Positions 9,457 to 18,442 of a stretch of DNA of 64,000 nt are shown one piece after another. The stretch comes from an uncultured marine group III euryarchaeote (GTDB lineage: Archaea > Thermoplasmatota > Poseidoniia > MGIII > CG-Epi1): assembly GCA_902627615.1 (NCBI GenBank), contig CACOJW010000003.1, forward strand, positions 44,803 through 108,802, given 5' to 3'. The notes under the pieces are model-generated. The model ran no database searches. It was not told the DNA's origin and worked only from the letters and a program-made list of their open reading frames with translations. Numbering within the stretch: position 1 is the first letter of the stretch; the number at the start of each line of letters is the position of its first letter. A program made the position numbers and the translations under genes.

Positions 9457-10680
9457 CTAAATTCCCAACTCCTGTCTTTGTTTTCTCAAATGCCTTGGAG
9501 GTTTTTTGTAAACATCCTCGAATAAAGTTTCCTCCGAAGCCCAAGGCCCATCGTTTAAAGTCCCGTATTTTTCAGCTTCCTTGTATGATTTGATAACTAA
9601 TTCATCAAGCTCTTTTTCTAATTTCTTTTGATCTGCATTAGACCATTCACCCAAATCAATCAAATGCTTTTTTAGCCTTTCAAGCGGATCTCCTAATGGC
9701 CAAGCTTTCCACTCATCTTTAGGCCTATATCTTGTTGGATCATCACTAGTGGAATGAGCTTCTGCTCTGTAAGTAAAGACTTCAATGAAGGTAGCCCCTT
9801 CACCTTTACGGGCTCTTTCCGCAGCCCAATTCGTAACTGAATAGAGTGCTAAGAAATCATTACCATCAACACGAATACTTGGAAGGTCGTAAGCAATGCC
9901 TCTAGCTGCAAAAGTAGAACCACCGGCAGAGAAATTTTTGTGAGTGGATATTGCCCATTGATTATTGACAACATTAAGAATCACTGGAGCTTTGAAAACT
10001 GACGCAAAGTTAATGGCATAGTGAAAATCTCCTTCAGCCGCAGTTCCATCTCCCAACCAAGAAATAGAAACATTGTCTTCTCCCTTATAGGCAGAAGCCA
10101 TAGCGCACCCCACTGCTTGAGGAAATTGCGTCCCTACCGGACTAGAAATAGAAACTAAATTGCCTTCTTTCCAAGAATAATGTACTGGCATTTGCCGACC
10201 TTTCACATTATCTTTAGAATTTGTAATACAATGACATATCATATCAACTAAGTTGCGACCTCTCACGAATTGTAAGCCTGGCTGACGATATGAAGGGAAC
10301 AGAATGTCATCAGGCCTCAAAGCCATTCCTTGAGCTATAGCTACGGCTTCTTCGCCTAATGATTTCATGTAAAAAGATAATTTACCTTGACGCTGCATTG
10401 TAAGCATTCTATCGTCAAAAATCCTTAGAAGAGTCATATGACGTAATCCTTCTTTGAGAACTGAAGGCTTGAGCTTCGGATTCCAAGAACCTACAGCCTT
10501 GTGTTTGTCATCTAGAACTCTAACTAACCCAAACGCGAGATTTTGGATTTCTGAAGGGTCAACTGAAACATCCGGCTTCTCAAATTCACCGGCCTTAGGT
10601 AAATCTAAATTCTTGAAATCTGGCTTATCTCCTGGTCTGAAGGGTGCATCTGGTACATGCAAAGTTTTTTTCCTACTCAT
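9457..10680 (-). CDS. bkdA1: 2-oxoacid dehydrogenase E1 alpha subunit (branched-chain type)
   Basis: Catalyses the thiamine-diphosphate-dependent decarboxylation and reductive acylation of E2. The ThDP motif runs from GDG (210-212) to NN (239-240). Segments QGKLSFYMKSLGEEA, RQMPVHYSW and AHSTSDDPTRYR match the branched-chain E1alpha group (HSTSDD...YR is the phosphorylation-loop region of BCKDH) better than pyruvate dehydrogenase E1alpha. It overlaps lipA by four bases. A role in oxidising Val/Leu/Ile-derived keto acids fits a peptide-consuming marine heterotroph, but pyruvate use cannot be excluded. Confidence 0.93.
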   Translation of the reverse strand: MSRKKTLHVPDAPFRPGDKPDFKNLDLPKAGEFEKPDVSVDPSEIQNLAFGLVRVLDDKHKAVGSWNPKLKPSVLKEGLRHMTLLRIFDDRMLTMQRQGKLSFYMKSLGEEAVAIAQGMALRPDDILFPSYRQPGLQFVRGRNLVDMICHCITNSKDNVKGRQMPVHYSWKEGNLVSISSPVGTQFPQAVGCAMASAYKGEDNVSISWLGDGTAAEGDFHYAINFASVFKAPVILNVVNNQWAISTHKNFSAGGSTFAARGIAYDLPSIRVDGNDFLALYSVTNWAAERARKGEGATFIEVFTYRAEAHSTSDDPTRYRPKDEWKAWPLGDPLERLKKHLIDLGEWSNADQKKLEKELDELVIKSYKEAEKYGTLNDGPWASEETLFEDVYKKPPRHLRKQRQELGI

Positions 10681-11603
10681 GCAACCACCTTAAGCAATAA
10701 ATCAAAATTTTCACCTCTAGCTGCAGAAACTAAGGATTCAGCCCTGTATGAGGAACGAACCATAGGTCCTGACGCTATTGCCTTGAAACCCATCTCCTTT
10801 GCTACTTGGGCAAGCCTATCAAAAGTTTCAGGTGTAGGAAATGACATTACTGGATGATAACGAGAACCTGGAGACAAATACTGACCTAAAGTCAACAAAT
10901 CTACATCAGCATTTCTAAGTTCTTCAAAAGATTCTAATAAATCTTCCTCAGTTTCACCAAGACCGAGCATAATACTTGATTTTGTCATAATGTCTGGTCT
11001 AAGCTCTTTAGCTTTTCTTAAAATTAGTAAACTTTGATCGAAAGTAGCTCTTGGATCTCTTACACGAGGAGTAAGGCGTCTAACTGTTTCAACATTATGA
11101 GCAAAGACGGTGAGAGGCGAATTAGTTAATAATTTTTCAAGAGCTTTAATGTTTCCACTCAAATCACTACATAGTAATTCCAACCCAACATAAGGACATT
11201 TATCGTGGACTGCGTCAATACATCTTTTGTAATGTGAAGCCCCTCCATCCTCTAAATCATCTCTGTTAACCACAGTAATTACTGAATATGTGAGACCCAT
11301 GCGATGTATAGCATCAGCTAATTTTGCAGGCTCGTCGTCGTCAGGTGGGGGTGGAGTTCTAATTGTAGCTACTGCGCAAAACCTGCAACCTCTGGTACAA
11401 GCTTTGCCAGCAACCATGAATGTTGCAGTTCCTCTACCCCAGCAATCGTGAATATTGGGGCAACGGGCTTCCTCACAAACTGTGTGCAATCTATTATCTT
11501 TAACTGAAGATGTAGTGGATTTGTACCTATCCATACTCTCACCAGATGGTAACGTTACTCTGAACCAATCTGGCAATCTTTTAGATTCTTTGTTTGCGAG
11601 CAC
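10677..11603 (-). CDS. lipA: Lipoyl synthase (radical SAM)
   Basis: Inserts two sulfur atoms into octanoyl groups on lipoyl domains. The auxiliary cluster ligands are Cys43, Cys48 and Cys54 (CEEARCPNIHDC), and the radical-SAM CX3CX2C triad is Cys69, Cys73, Cys76 (CTRGCRFC). The C-terminal RSSY motif, which supplies the serine ligand of the auxiliary cluster, is present as MVRSSYRAES. The start is a GTG; the frame stays open upstream but offers no better start, and the N-terminus LPDWFRVTLP matches the family. It is the first gene of the lipA-to-lipB operon, so complex and cofactor enzymes are made together. Confidence 0.96.
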   Translation of the reverse strand: MLANKESKRLPDWFRVTLPSGESMDRYKSTTSSVKDNRLHTVCEEARCPNIHDCWGRGTATFMVAGKACTRGCRFCAVATIRTPPPPDDDEPAKLADAIHRMGLTYSVITVVNRDDLEDGGASHYKRCIDAVHDKCPYVGLELLCSDLSGNIKALEKLLTNSPLTVFAHNVETVRRLTPRVRDPRATFDQSLLILRKAKELRPDIMTKSSIMLGLGETEEDLLESFEELRNADVDLLTLGQYLSPGSRYHPVMSFPTPETFDRLAQVAKEMGFKAIASGPMVRSSYRAESLVSAARGENFDLLLKVVA

Positions 11604-11794
11604 CTGTTTTTCAGATGGGCTATGCCTAATAATGTTATCTCTTACTAAATTATTTTTGGAGGGTCTGTTAGGTGCGTGCCCCTATGATGTAATAATGTGG
11701 CTGAGCTTTATGCTTTGAAGAGCCCTATGAGTGCTGAGGGGTACTTAGGCTCCTTAACCAAAAAAATTAAATATTAGTAGACTTTAACAAAATT
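11604..11794. promoter_or_regulatory. Divergent spacer carrying promoters for the lipA operon and the gene at 11795
   Basis: This is the longest gene-free stretch in the window (191 bases). For the minus strand, TAACATTATTAG (11626-11637) is centred about 28 bases from the lipA GTG. For the plus strand, ATTAAATATT (11766-11775) is centred about 25 bases before the ATG at 11795. Both fit leaderless archaeal promoters. The middle (about 11660-11755) is less AT-rich than the flanks. I see no tRNA or clear RNA fold in it. Confidence 0.4.
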
Positions 11795-12265
11795 ATGAGC
11801 TTGTTTGATCTAGAGAAATCTTCTGTAATATTTTTTGTTATTGGAATATTAGTAGGTGTTCAATTTTTCAGTGGTGGAGTTCCTTTCTACAGTACCGTTG
11901 AACTACCTACAAGTGAAGACTCTTCTTCGCATCTTTTAATAACAAAAACATCATTTCCTTTTTTTGCAAGTAGTGTAAAAATAGAAATTATTGAATATGA
12001 TAGCGCAAATTCAAAATTTAAGCAAGATTGTCATTATTTCGGGACCTTTAACGACCATTTAGATGATCTAGTTTTTTTAAATTCAGATGAAGTGATTATT
12101 TGGTCAAACTTTGGCGATTTTACTGACTCTTATTCTGCAGATCCAAATATAGAAATTGACGCGACCGACTGTAGTGATAGTAATATATGGTCTGTCAAAA
12201 TAAAAATGAATTCTGAGCCTGCATTTGTCTACGATGTCTATGATGATGTCATAAGATCTTTCTAG
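11795..12265 (+). CDS. Small membrane-anchored protein, function unknown
   Basis: A 156-residue protein with one N-terminal hydrophobic segment (about 9-28, VIFFVIGILVGVQFF) that looks like an uncleaved anchor or a signal peptide. The rest is acidic and probably extracellular, with cysteines at about 88 and 130 that could form a disulfide. I recognise no family. It has its own candidate promoter and converges on the thioesterase gene nine bases away. Coding potential rests on the open frame, the TATA-like box and the sensible anchor topology. Confidence 0.65.
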   Translation: MSLFDLEKSSVIFFVIGILVGVQFFSGGVPFYSTVELPTSEDSSSHLLITKTSFPFFASSVKIEIIEYDSANSKFKQDCHYFGTFNDHLDDLVFLNSDEVIIWSNFGDFTDSYSADPNIEIDATDCSDSNIWSVKIKMNSEPAFVYDVYDDVIRSF

Positions 12266-12274
12266 AGCGACTCA

Positions 12275-12664
12275 TTACTTATTCAAGGCAGTAGGCTTGT
12301 TGTTTTCATCAATCGCAACCATCACAGCTCTTGCACTTGTAACTTCAATAAAATCACCTTCTTCTGCAAATTGTCTTTGTGCAAAAACATCTATGTCTAT
12401 TGTTACAGAAGTTCGGCCTAATTTGTGAGTTCTTGCATAATATGACACTACATCGCCTACGAAAACTGGTTGCTTGAACTCAATTTCATCCATTGCTACT
12501 GTAACTACTGCTCCTCTATGGTGCTTATGTGCTTCAATAGCTGCCGCTGTATCAATTTGACTAAGAATTACTCCTCCGAAAATAGTACCTAAAGCATTTG
12601 TATCTTTAGGCATTGCTAATTGTCGAAGGGTTGGTATTGCATTTAATGGTGAAACCTCTGACAT
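12275..12664 (-). CDS. Hotdog-fold acyl-CoA thioesterase (YciA/BFIT-like)
   Basis: A 129-residue single hotdog domain predicted to hydrolyse acyl-CoA thioesters. The motif NALGTIFGGVILSQIDTAAAIEA holds the helix with the conserved catalytic Asp, and the strand VTVAMDEIEFKQPVFVGD is typical of the YciA/cytosolic acyl-CoA thioesterase group. The acyl substrate cannot be predicted. It is divergent from the asparaginase gene with a 48-base spacer. The C-terminus is short, without a second domain. Confidence 0.88.
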   Translation of the reverse strand: MSEVSPLNAIPTLRQLAMPKDTNALGTIFGGVILSQIDTAAAIEAHKHHRGAVVTVAMDEIEFKQPVFVGDVVSYYARTHKLGRTSVTIDIDVFAQRQFAEEGDFIEVTSARAVMVAIDENNKPTALNK

Positions 12665-12682
12665 AGTGTTGGAAAGGAAACC

Positions 12683-12692
12683 CGTATTAAGT
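12683..12692. promoter_or_regulatory. TATA-like element between thioesterase and asparaginase genes
   Basis: CGTATTAAGT is centred about 25 bases from both divergent start codons (12664 minus, 12713 plus) and is the only A/T-rich element in the 48-base spacer. It may serve both directions. The match to a TATA box is modest. Confidence 0.3.
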
Positions 12693-12712
12693 CAAACCTG
12701 TCTATCTCTAAG

Positions 12713-13471
12713 ATGAAAATTATCTGTCATGGAGGTGCAGGTCATACTCCAAAGGTGCAAGATGGTGTCGATAAAGCTGCTGAAGAAGGAATGAAAATTC
12801 TAAAGGAAACCAATAATCCCACACTAGCAGCTACTGCTGCAACTATTGTAATGGAAGATGATTTTAGGTTTAATGCTGGAACTGGAAGTTGTCTAAGAGA
12901 TGATGGACGCGTTCAGAATGATGCTGCTGTTGCTACAAGTGATGGAAGAATTGGGGCTATTACTAACCTTCAAGATTTCAAAAATCCTGTGTTAATTGCA
13001 AGAGAATTATTAGATGAATTCGTAACAATGCTTGCCGGTGAAGGCGCAATTCAATTTGCTTTAGAAAAGGGCTTCAAAAAAAGTAAAGTTGAGGGGTCCA
13101 AAAAGGGATGGACTGGAGATACCGTAGGTGCTGTAGCTATCTCCTCTACTGGTAAGATTGCAGTTGCCTCTTCCACTGGAGGTGTAAGGGGCAGACCTGT
13201 AGGGAGAGTGGGTGACACGCCATTATGGGGATCTGGTTTTTATTGTGATAAAGAAATAGGAATCTTGGCAACTGGAGTAGGAGAAGCTATCACTGAGCAA
13301 TTAATGTGTTATCGTACACACCAACATAGTACTAATTTAGAAAAAGCACTCGAATGGGGAATCAAATTGTTACCCGAAGACATAGGAGTAGGCCTGATTG
13401 CAATTACAGCTGATGGACAGGTATATGGCACTTCAAACACCAGCATGCCATTCAAAATCATCGAAGACTAA
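12713..13471 (+). CDS. Isoaspartyl peptidase/L-asparaginase (Thr-type Ntn hydrolase)
   Basis: Member of the plant-type asparaginase family, made as a proenzyme that cleaves itself before a threonine. The N-terminal HGGAG (6-10) and FNAGTGSCL are typical of the alpha chain. GDTVGAVA places the nucleophile at Thr137, followed by ASSTGG and RPVGRVGDTPLWGSG, the substrate-binding part of the beta chain. At 252 residues it is compact (family usually around 300) but all key motifs are present. Likely role: removing isoaspartyl dipeptides or hydrolysing asparagine. Confidence 0.92.
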   Translation: MKIICHGGAGHTPKVQDGVDKAAEEGMKILKETNNPTLAATAATIVMEDDFRFNAGTGSCLRDDGRVQNDAAVATSDGRIGAITNLQDFKNPVLIARELLDEFVTMLAGEGAIQFALEKGFKKSKVEGSKKGWTGDTVGAVAISSTGKIAVASSTGGVRGRPVGRVGDTPLWGSGFYCDKEIGILATGVGEAITEQLMCYRTHQHSTNLEKALEWGIKLLPEDIGVGLIAITADGQVYGTSNTSMPFKIIED

Positions 13472-13473
13472 AA

Positions 13474-13484
13474 ACTATATACTA
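13474..13484 (+). promoter_or_regulatory. TATA-like box before the LVIVD-type propeller gene
   Basis: ACTATATACTA begins two bases after the asparaginase stop and is centred about 33 bases before the ATG at 13512, leaving room for a leader of a few bases. It is one of the better TATA matches in the window. Confidence 0.45.
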
Positions 13485-13511
13485 ATCCCCAAATGACTTA
13501 ATGGGACGCAT

Positions 13512-15464
13512 ATGGATTTAAAACAAGATAAATTGCTAAGTATAGGTATTGTCGCTTTGTTGGGAATTTCGGGATTTGCAACGATAATTTACTACAATGA
13601 CAACGAAACTGATCAAGCTTCAACTCTAGATATGTGGGTAGATCCAATAGTTGAATCTGAAAATTGTGAAAATTGTACGGGGATAGATCAGAATCACCAA
13701 CATACCAATATAAAACAACACTTTTTGCAAACAAATAATATCACTCTAATCGATTATCATAATTTAAATTGTGACGGAAATGAAAAGCCTCCTGCTGAAC
13801 TAGACAATACTGCAGGAAGACCGTGCAAACCCGAATACAAAAATTTGGCGCCAACTCCGGGAGATAATTCTGAAATTGCCATCGAAGGCAATTTCCTTGA
13901 GGACTGTAAAAAAGTCGGAACTGAAGGAGGATGCTACGCGTATGTATCAAGTTACAACCAATTTGAAATTTTAGATATAAGTGAACCAAACAATATCATC
14001 CTACTTTCAACATATTATGCTGAAGTTGCTAGAATAATTGATATCAAAGTAACTCCTGATAATAATTGGGCTTTAATTAATCACGAATTAACAAATTCTG
14101 AGTTAGATCCTATTCCTAATGATGATGATGCAAACAGTGGAATGAACCGCTTAGATCTAATCGATGTAAGTGACAAATCTCATCCTGTTAAAAGGGCCGA
14201 ATGGAATAATCCACCTGCCGGCTTTCATAATCAAGACATTCATGTTTACTGTAGTAATGACATACCTGATTGGAATACAGATGACTGTGAAGTTTTTCTT
14301 TTCGGTGCCGACCCTTATCCTGAAATAAACGGCGCTGGCCTTTACAAGGGGACTCAAATTTTCTATGCTCCTGATGGCCTAGAATCATTCATCCCCGGAG
14401 AAGGAGAAAACGAATCTAAGGAAATAATTAGATGGGGTGGATATTCTCCGGATCCAGATACTACTTGTGGAGGAACTGTTTTTAATCATGATAACGTTAT
14501 GCATAAACATCCTATTACTGGACAACTGCTACTTTACGTTTCATATTGGGATGCTGGATTAAGAATTTTAGATGTTTCAACACCCCCTCCAATTGCAGAT
14601 CCTAATGGATTAACCTGGCCCCAAAATAACGAAGTTGGAAGATGGTTAGGCTGTCCTACCGATACTAGTGGTTGGTATGGTCCTGAAGGAGGTGGACATG
14701 CTGGAATGAGTGCTGAAGAATGGACCTCTAAACTAGAAGGAAATGGATGGATTCATTATGCTGTACCCTATGACCACTTGATTTGTAATGGAATTTCGGA
14801 GTATGTTGACGAATCAGAATGGCCTGCCTCTTGTGGAACTGGACCTAGTGATGCAGAGTTTGGGATAAATTGGCGCCACTACACTTTAATTGCACCAGAA
14901 TACGGTCAAAATGATAATCATACAGGATACGTTAGAACTATTGACACTACTGATCCTGCAAAACCATTCTTAGTTTCTGAATGGAAACTACCGGGTAAAG
15001 GTGTGAGAGGTGATGGTAGTGAACAAGATAACCACTTTATTCCAAATATTTACATTTACTCACCACATAATGGAGATACTGGAACAAATGGTAATGTGTA
15101 TTGGACGCATTATCATGCTGGAGCATGGGTAACAGGGCATGATAGAATATGGGAAACTATTGTATGGAAGGATGGTGTGGCTGCACCTGACCAAGGTTGG
15201 CAAGCAATTGAGTCCTTAGGAACTACTGACACTCTCGGTTATTACCTGCCTCATGGGCCTGATTGGATAGACAATGCGACTGAAGAATTAGGCTATGACA
15301 TGGCAGATTGCTGGGCTTCATGTATGATTCCATTCGACTGGGGATTGCAGTATGATCCGAGAGGATACGTTTTTGTTTCTGATATGGTCACAGGTGTATA
15401 CGTCATACAATATGATGGGGACAAAGACCCTAATTACTACTACCCACCATTATACAATACGTGA
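13512..15464 (+). CDS. Large secreted or anchored beta-propeller protein with LVIVD-type repeats
   Basis: A 650-residue protein with an N-terminal hydrophobic segment (about 8-28) and an extracellular body. Recurrent strands such as YNQFEILDISEPNNIILLS, MNRLDLIDVSDKSHPVKRA, DAGLRILDVSTPPP and GYVRTIDTTDPAKPFLVSEW are LVIVD-type units, which build seven-bladed propellers. Cysteine pairs (CENC near 53; several CX5-15C elsewhere) suggest disulfides. It is rich in Asp, Asn, Trp and His (HDNVMHKHP, HYHAG), so metal binding is possible. No enzymatic motif is recognised. The stop overlaps the following flavin reductase gene by four bases, implying coupled expression. Confidence 0.8.
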   Translation: MDLKQDKLLSIGIVALLGISGFATIIYYNDNETDQASTLDMWVDPIVESENCENCTGIDQNHQHTNIKQHFLQTNNITLIDYHNLNCDGNEKPPAELDNTAGRPCKPEYKNLAPTPGDNSEIAIEGNFLEDCKKVGTEGGCYAYVSSYNQFEILDISEPNNIILLSTYYAEVARIIDIKVTPDNNWALINHELTNSELDPIPNDDDANSGMNRLDLIDVSDKSHPVKRAEWNNPPAGFHNQDIHVYCSNDIPDWNTDDCEVFLFGADPYPEINGAGLYKGTQIFYAPDGLESFIPGEGENESKEIIRWGGYSPDPDTTCGGTVFNHDNVMHKHPITGQLLLYVSYWDAGLRILDVSTPPPIADPNGLTWPQNNEVGRWLGCPTDTSGWYGPEGGGHAGMSAEEWTSKLEGNGWIHYAVPYDHLICNGISEYVDESEWPASCGTGPSDAEFGINWRHYTLIAPEYGQNDNHTGYVRTIDTTDPAKPFLVSEWKLPGKGVRGDGSEQDNHFIPNIYIYSPHNGDTGTNGNVYWTHYHAGAWVTGHDRIWETIVWKDGVAAPDQGWQAIESLGTTDTLGYYLPHGPDWIDNATEELGYDMADCWASCMIPFDWGLQYDPRGYVFVSDMVTGVYVIQYDGDKDPNYYYPPLYNT

Positions 15465-15976
15465 GTTATCTAATTCTCAGTACTAGCTTAAGGCCTGGAA
15501 GCCGAAGCAAGATTATGGCCAAATTCTTGGAACAGCACTTAGAGGATGCTGAATTTTTTGATTTACAGGCGAACCCATTACCCATGTGCGACGGAGACGA
15601 ATGTTACGATCTGCCTGAAGTTCTAGATTTTAGAGAAAAAGTGAAGAATGCTGAAGGAATAATCATGGCAATTCCAATTTACAATTACAACATTAGTTCA
15701 GGTGCAAAGAATGCCGTTGAATTAGGTGGAAGAATGTTATATGATAAAATATTTGGATTTATATGTGCTGCAGGTGGTAAAAGTAGTTACATGTCTGTAA
15801 TGTCATTAGCTAATTCACTGATGATAGATTTTAGATGCTACATAATTCCTAAATTTGTTTACGCTACAAAACATGATTTTGATGGTAAAAAAATATCAAA
15901 TGAAGAAATCAAAGAAAGACTGAAAGAACTAAGTGATGAATTAATTAGGGTTTCTAATGCCTTAGGTAAAGATTAA
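15461..15976 (+). CDS. NAD(P)H-dependent FMN reductase-like flavoprotein
   Basis: A 171-residue flavodoxin-fold protein of the NADPH-dependent FMN reductase family. STSLRPGSRSK near the N-terminus is the FMN phosphate-binding loop, and IIMAIPIYNYNISSGAKNAVEL (about 67-88) is the second flavin-contacting segment of this family. The start is a GTG whose bases overlap the upstream stop (GTGA), tying its translation to the propeller protein. Its electron acceptor is unknown; the pairing with an extracellular propeller protein is unusual because this enzyme should be cytoplasmic. Confidence 0.85.
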   Translation: MSYLILSTSLRPGSRSKIMAKFLEQHLEDAEFFDLQANPLPMCDGDECYDLPEVLDFREKVKNAEGIIMAIPIYNYNISSGAKNAVELGGRMLYDKIFGFICAAGGKSSYMSVMSLANSLMIDFRCYIIPKFVYATKHDFDGKKISNEEIKERLKELSDELIRVSNALGKD

Positions 15977-15980
15977 ATTA
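15971..15980 (+). promoter_or_regulatory. TATA-like box before the UDP-GlcNAc 2-epimerase gene
   Basis: GATTAAATTA overlaps the stop of the flavin reductase gene and is centred about 25 bases before the GTG at 16000, fitting a leaderless start. Confidence 0.35.
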
Positions 15981-15999
15981 CAGACTACTCTAGAATGAC

Positions 16000-17094
16000 G
16001 TGGAACCTATAATCTTAGTAGTCGGCGCACGCCCGAATTTTATGAAGATGGCACCACTGTACTCAGAATTAAAAAGAAGGAAATTACCCGTAATTTTGTT
16101 ACATACGGGGCAGCATTATGATGAAAACATGAGTAAAGTTTTCTTTGAAGACTTAAACATGCCAAAACCAGATATTTATCTTGGAGTAGGGTCGTCTAGT
16201 CATGCTAAGCAAACTGCTCAAATAATGACTGATTTTGAGAAAGTATGCCAAAACGAAACACCTTCACTAGTGGTAGTTGCTGGTGACGTAAATTCAACAA
16301 TCGCTTGTGCACTGGTAGCCACAAAATTAGCAATTCCTGTTGCGCATGTAGAGGCTGGATTAAGGTCATTTGATATGAATATGCCTGAGGAAATTAACCG
16401 TATCTTAACAGATAGAATTTCAAATATTTTACTGACTCCCTCTAAAGATGCAAATGAAAATCTCATTAGAGAAGGCATGGAGCAAGAGAAAATTAAATTA
16501 GTTGGAAATATAATGATTGATAGTTTGTTAAATAACTTAGAAAGTGCAAAAAAAAGTAATATACATGATGAATTAAAAATTGATAAAACTGAATATGTGC
16601 TAATAACTGCACACAGACCTTCTAATGTAGATTATGAAAATAACTTAGCGCGAATAGTTAAAGCTATAGAGGCAATTTGTGAAGATACAAAAGCCGTTTT
16701 TCCTCTTCACCCAAGAACCTCAAACATGCTCAAAAAATTTGGATTTAAAAATAAGATTAAACAAATTTCAAATCTTATTCTAACAAAACCTTTAGGATAT
16801 ATCGATTTCCTAGCCCTAATCAAAGAGTCAAAAACTGTTCTAACTGATTCTGGAGGATTACAAGAAGAAACTACTGCATTAGGTATTCCATGTATCACTT
16901 TAAGAGACAACACTGAAAGGCCAATAACTATTGAAAAAGGAACAAATATTCTTACAGGAAATGATACAAGAAAAATAATACAAGCATGGGAAAATATCAA
17001 CATGAATGGTGGAAAAAAAGGCCAAATACCTGATTTATGGGACGGAAAAACCTCTGAAAGAATATCCAATATTATTGAGACTTTTTTAAAATAG
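16000..17094 (+). CDS. wecB: UDP-N-acetylglucosamine 2-epimerase (non-hydrolysing)
   Basis: Interconverts UDP-GlcNAc and UDP-ManNAc, the entry step to ManNAc-derived surface sugars. Visible motifs are GARPNFMKMAPL (9-20), LHTGQHYDENMS, the catalytic HVEAGLRSFD (from 116, Glu118) and the UDP-binding TDSGGLQEE near 287. Length 364 is typical. The start is GTG. It converges on the YggS-like gene with only two bases between the stops. It lies about 18 kb from the glycan locus but could supply it with UDP-ManNAc, for example for the acetamidino-sugar route there. Confidence 0.95.
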   Translation: MEPIILVVGARPNFMKMAPLYSELKRRKLPVILLHTGQHYDENMSKVFFEDLNMPKPDIYLGVGSSSHAKQTAQIMTDFEKVCQNETPSLVVVAGDVNSTIACALVATKLAIPVAHVEAGLRSFDMNMPEEINRILTDRISNILLTPSKDANENLIREGMEQEKIKLVGNIMIDSLLNNLESAKKSNIHDELKIDKTEYVLITAHRPSNVDYENNLARIVKAIEAICEDTKAVFPLHPRTSNMLKKFGFKNKIKQISNLILTKPLGYIDFLALIKESKTVLTDSGGLQEETTALGIPCITLRDNTERPITIEKGTNILTGNDTRKIIQAWENINMNGGKKGQIPDLWDGKTSERISNIIETFLK

Positions 17095-17096
17095 GT

Positions 17097-17765
17097 TTAT
17101 CGTTGACCAAAGATTGCAGTTCCCACTCGAATATGTGTCGATCCTTCTTCTATGGCTTCTCTAAAATCCCCTGACATCCCCATTGACAAGTAAGGCAAAT
17201 CAATACCCAAACTTTGCTCTAAACTATCACGTATTTGACGAAGATCTTGAAAATAGGGTCTTGCGGGTTCGCTAAAAGGAGGAATGGACATAAGCCCTTT
17301 AATCTTTATATTTTTAAAATTTAAAATCTCAGAAAAAAGTATTTCTAATGAATCTTGATTAATACCTGATTTAGATAATTCTCTTCCTTGGTTTACTTGA
17401 ATTAAAATTTCTTGGCATATTTTTTCTTCGGAAGAGACTAAGTCTATTTTTTGAGCTAACTTCAAAGAATCTACTGAATGTATTAATTTTACCTTTCCTA
17501 CTATTTTTCTTACCTTCTTAGTGGGCAAACGTCCAAGAAAATGATAACGTAGGCCCTCTGGACTATAATCTGACCATTTTTTTGAAAATTCCTCAACGTA
17601 ATTTTCACCTACATCTATCAGACCTAATTCAAATGCATCTCTTATCATATCTAAAGATTTAGTTTTTGAAACTCCAACTAAATTGACATCTGAAGGCTTC
17701 CTTCCACTTCTTGAGGCTGCAAAGCTAATCTCGTTTCGTATTTTAGCTAAGTTCTCAAATATCAT
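17097..17765 (-). CDS. YggS/PROSC-family pyridoxal phosphate-binding protein
   Basis: A 222-residue single-domain TIM-barrel PLP protein that controls free PLP levels and amino/keto acid balance in other organisms. The PLP lysine is Lys34 in LVGVSKTKSLD; the segment LIDVGENYVEEFSKKW and the C-terminal phosphate-binding SMGMSGDFREAIEEGSTHIRVG region (split here by family convention) are characteristic. It is the last gene of the minus-strand operon headed by the giant surface protein and overlaps the preceding gene by four bases. Confidence 0.93.
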   Translation of the reverse strand: MIFENLAKIRNEISFAASRSGRKPSDVNLVGVSKTKSLDMIRDAFELGLIDVGENYVEEFSKKWSDYSPEGLRYHFLGRLPTKKVRKIVGKVKLIHSVDSLKLAQKIDLVSSEEKICQEILIQVNQGRELSKSGINQDSLEILFSEILNFKNIKIKGLMSIPPFSEPARPYFQDLRQIRDSLEQSLGIDLPYLSMGMSGDFREAIEEGSTHIRVGTAIFGQR

Positions 17766-18442
17766 AAATCCTCCAATGAAACGTTACCACTCAAAATCAG
17801 TAATCCAATCAATATAGGTTGATGAATCACATAAACAATGAGAGTATTTCTCCCAAACCAAAGCCATTTTTCAGGCCATTTGAAACTTAATACTGGCTTA
17901 CCTGCAGGATAAATTTTGCAAGCGGCTGATAAAAATATAAAGAAGATACCTAACCAAGGATTAATAGGGAAATAATCTACAGCAAAAGTACCTGTTTCCT
18001 GCAAGCCAAGCCAAACTAAATTAGAATTAGATGACAATGGAATCGCTAAAAGAAGGACTCCTATACTAAATGCGTAGAAGGGCTTGCGTGCAACTGGGAA
18101 AGCAACAATACTTGCTAACGCTAAAAGATGTAGTACACCAAACCTAACATACGCATCAGGTGCGAAAAAAAACGTTACTAAAGTAATCGCAAAGGCCCAG
18201 AATATCAATCGCTGAGTTCTTTTAAGTGTGGTCATAAAGTCATACTCTTTTTGATGTGCTAAAAAATAAGAAATGCCCGATATAGAAACAAAGAGAAAGG
18301 CTGTTGATCTTGCTAACCACCACCATTTATCTCCCTTAACAACTTCCATTATTCCAAAATAATCAAGATCTGAAACAAAGTTAGATATTAACATCATTAC
18401 AAGTGCTGTAGCTCTTAATGAATCTAACTCGTCGATTCTCAT
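17762..18442 (-). CDS. DUF1624/heparan-alpha-glucosaminide acetyltransferase-like membrane protein
   Basis: A 226-residue protein with about seven membrane segments. The N-terminus RIDELDSLRATALVMMLISNF resembles the R-x-x-x-x-D-x-x-R-G/A start of DUF1624 proteins, a family related to heparan-alpha-glucosaminide N-acetyltransferase, which moves acetyl groups across membranes. The C-terminal GRNTLIVYVIHQPILIGLL is also family-like. A role in acylating an outside glycan is possible but inferred. It lies between ychF and the yggS-like gene, abutting the first and overlapping the second. Confidence 0.75.
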   Translation of the reverse strand: MRIDELDSLRATALVMMLISNFVSDLDYFGIMEVVKGDKWWWLARSTAFLFVSISGISYFLAHQKEYDFMTTLKRTQRLIFWAFAITLVTFFFAPDAYVRFGVLHLLALASIVAFPVARKPFYAFSIGVLLLAIPLSSNSNLVWLGLQETGTFAVDYFPINPWLGIFFIFLSAACKIYPAGKPVLSFKWPEKWLWFGRNTLIVYVIHQPILIGLLILSGNVSLEDL

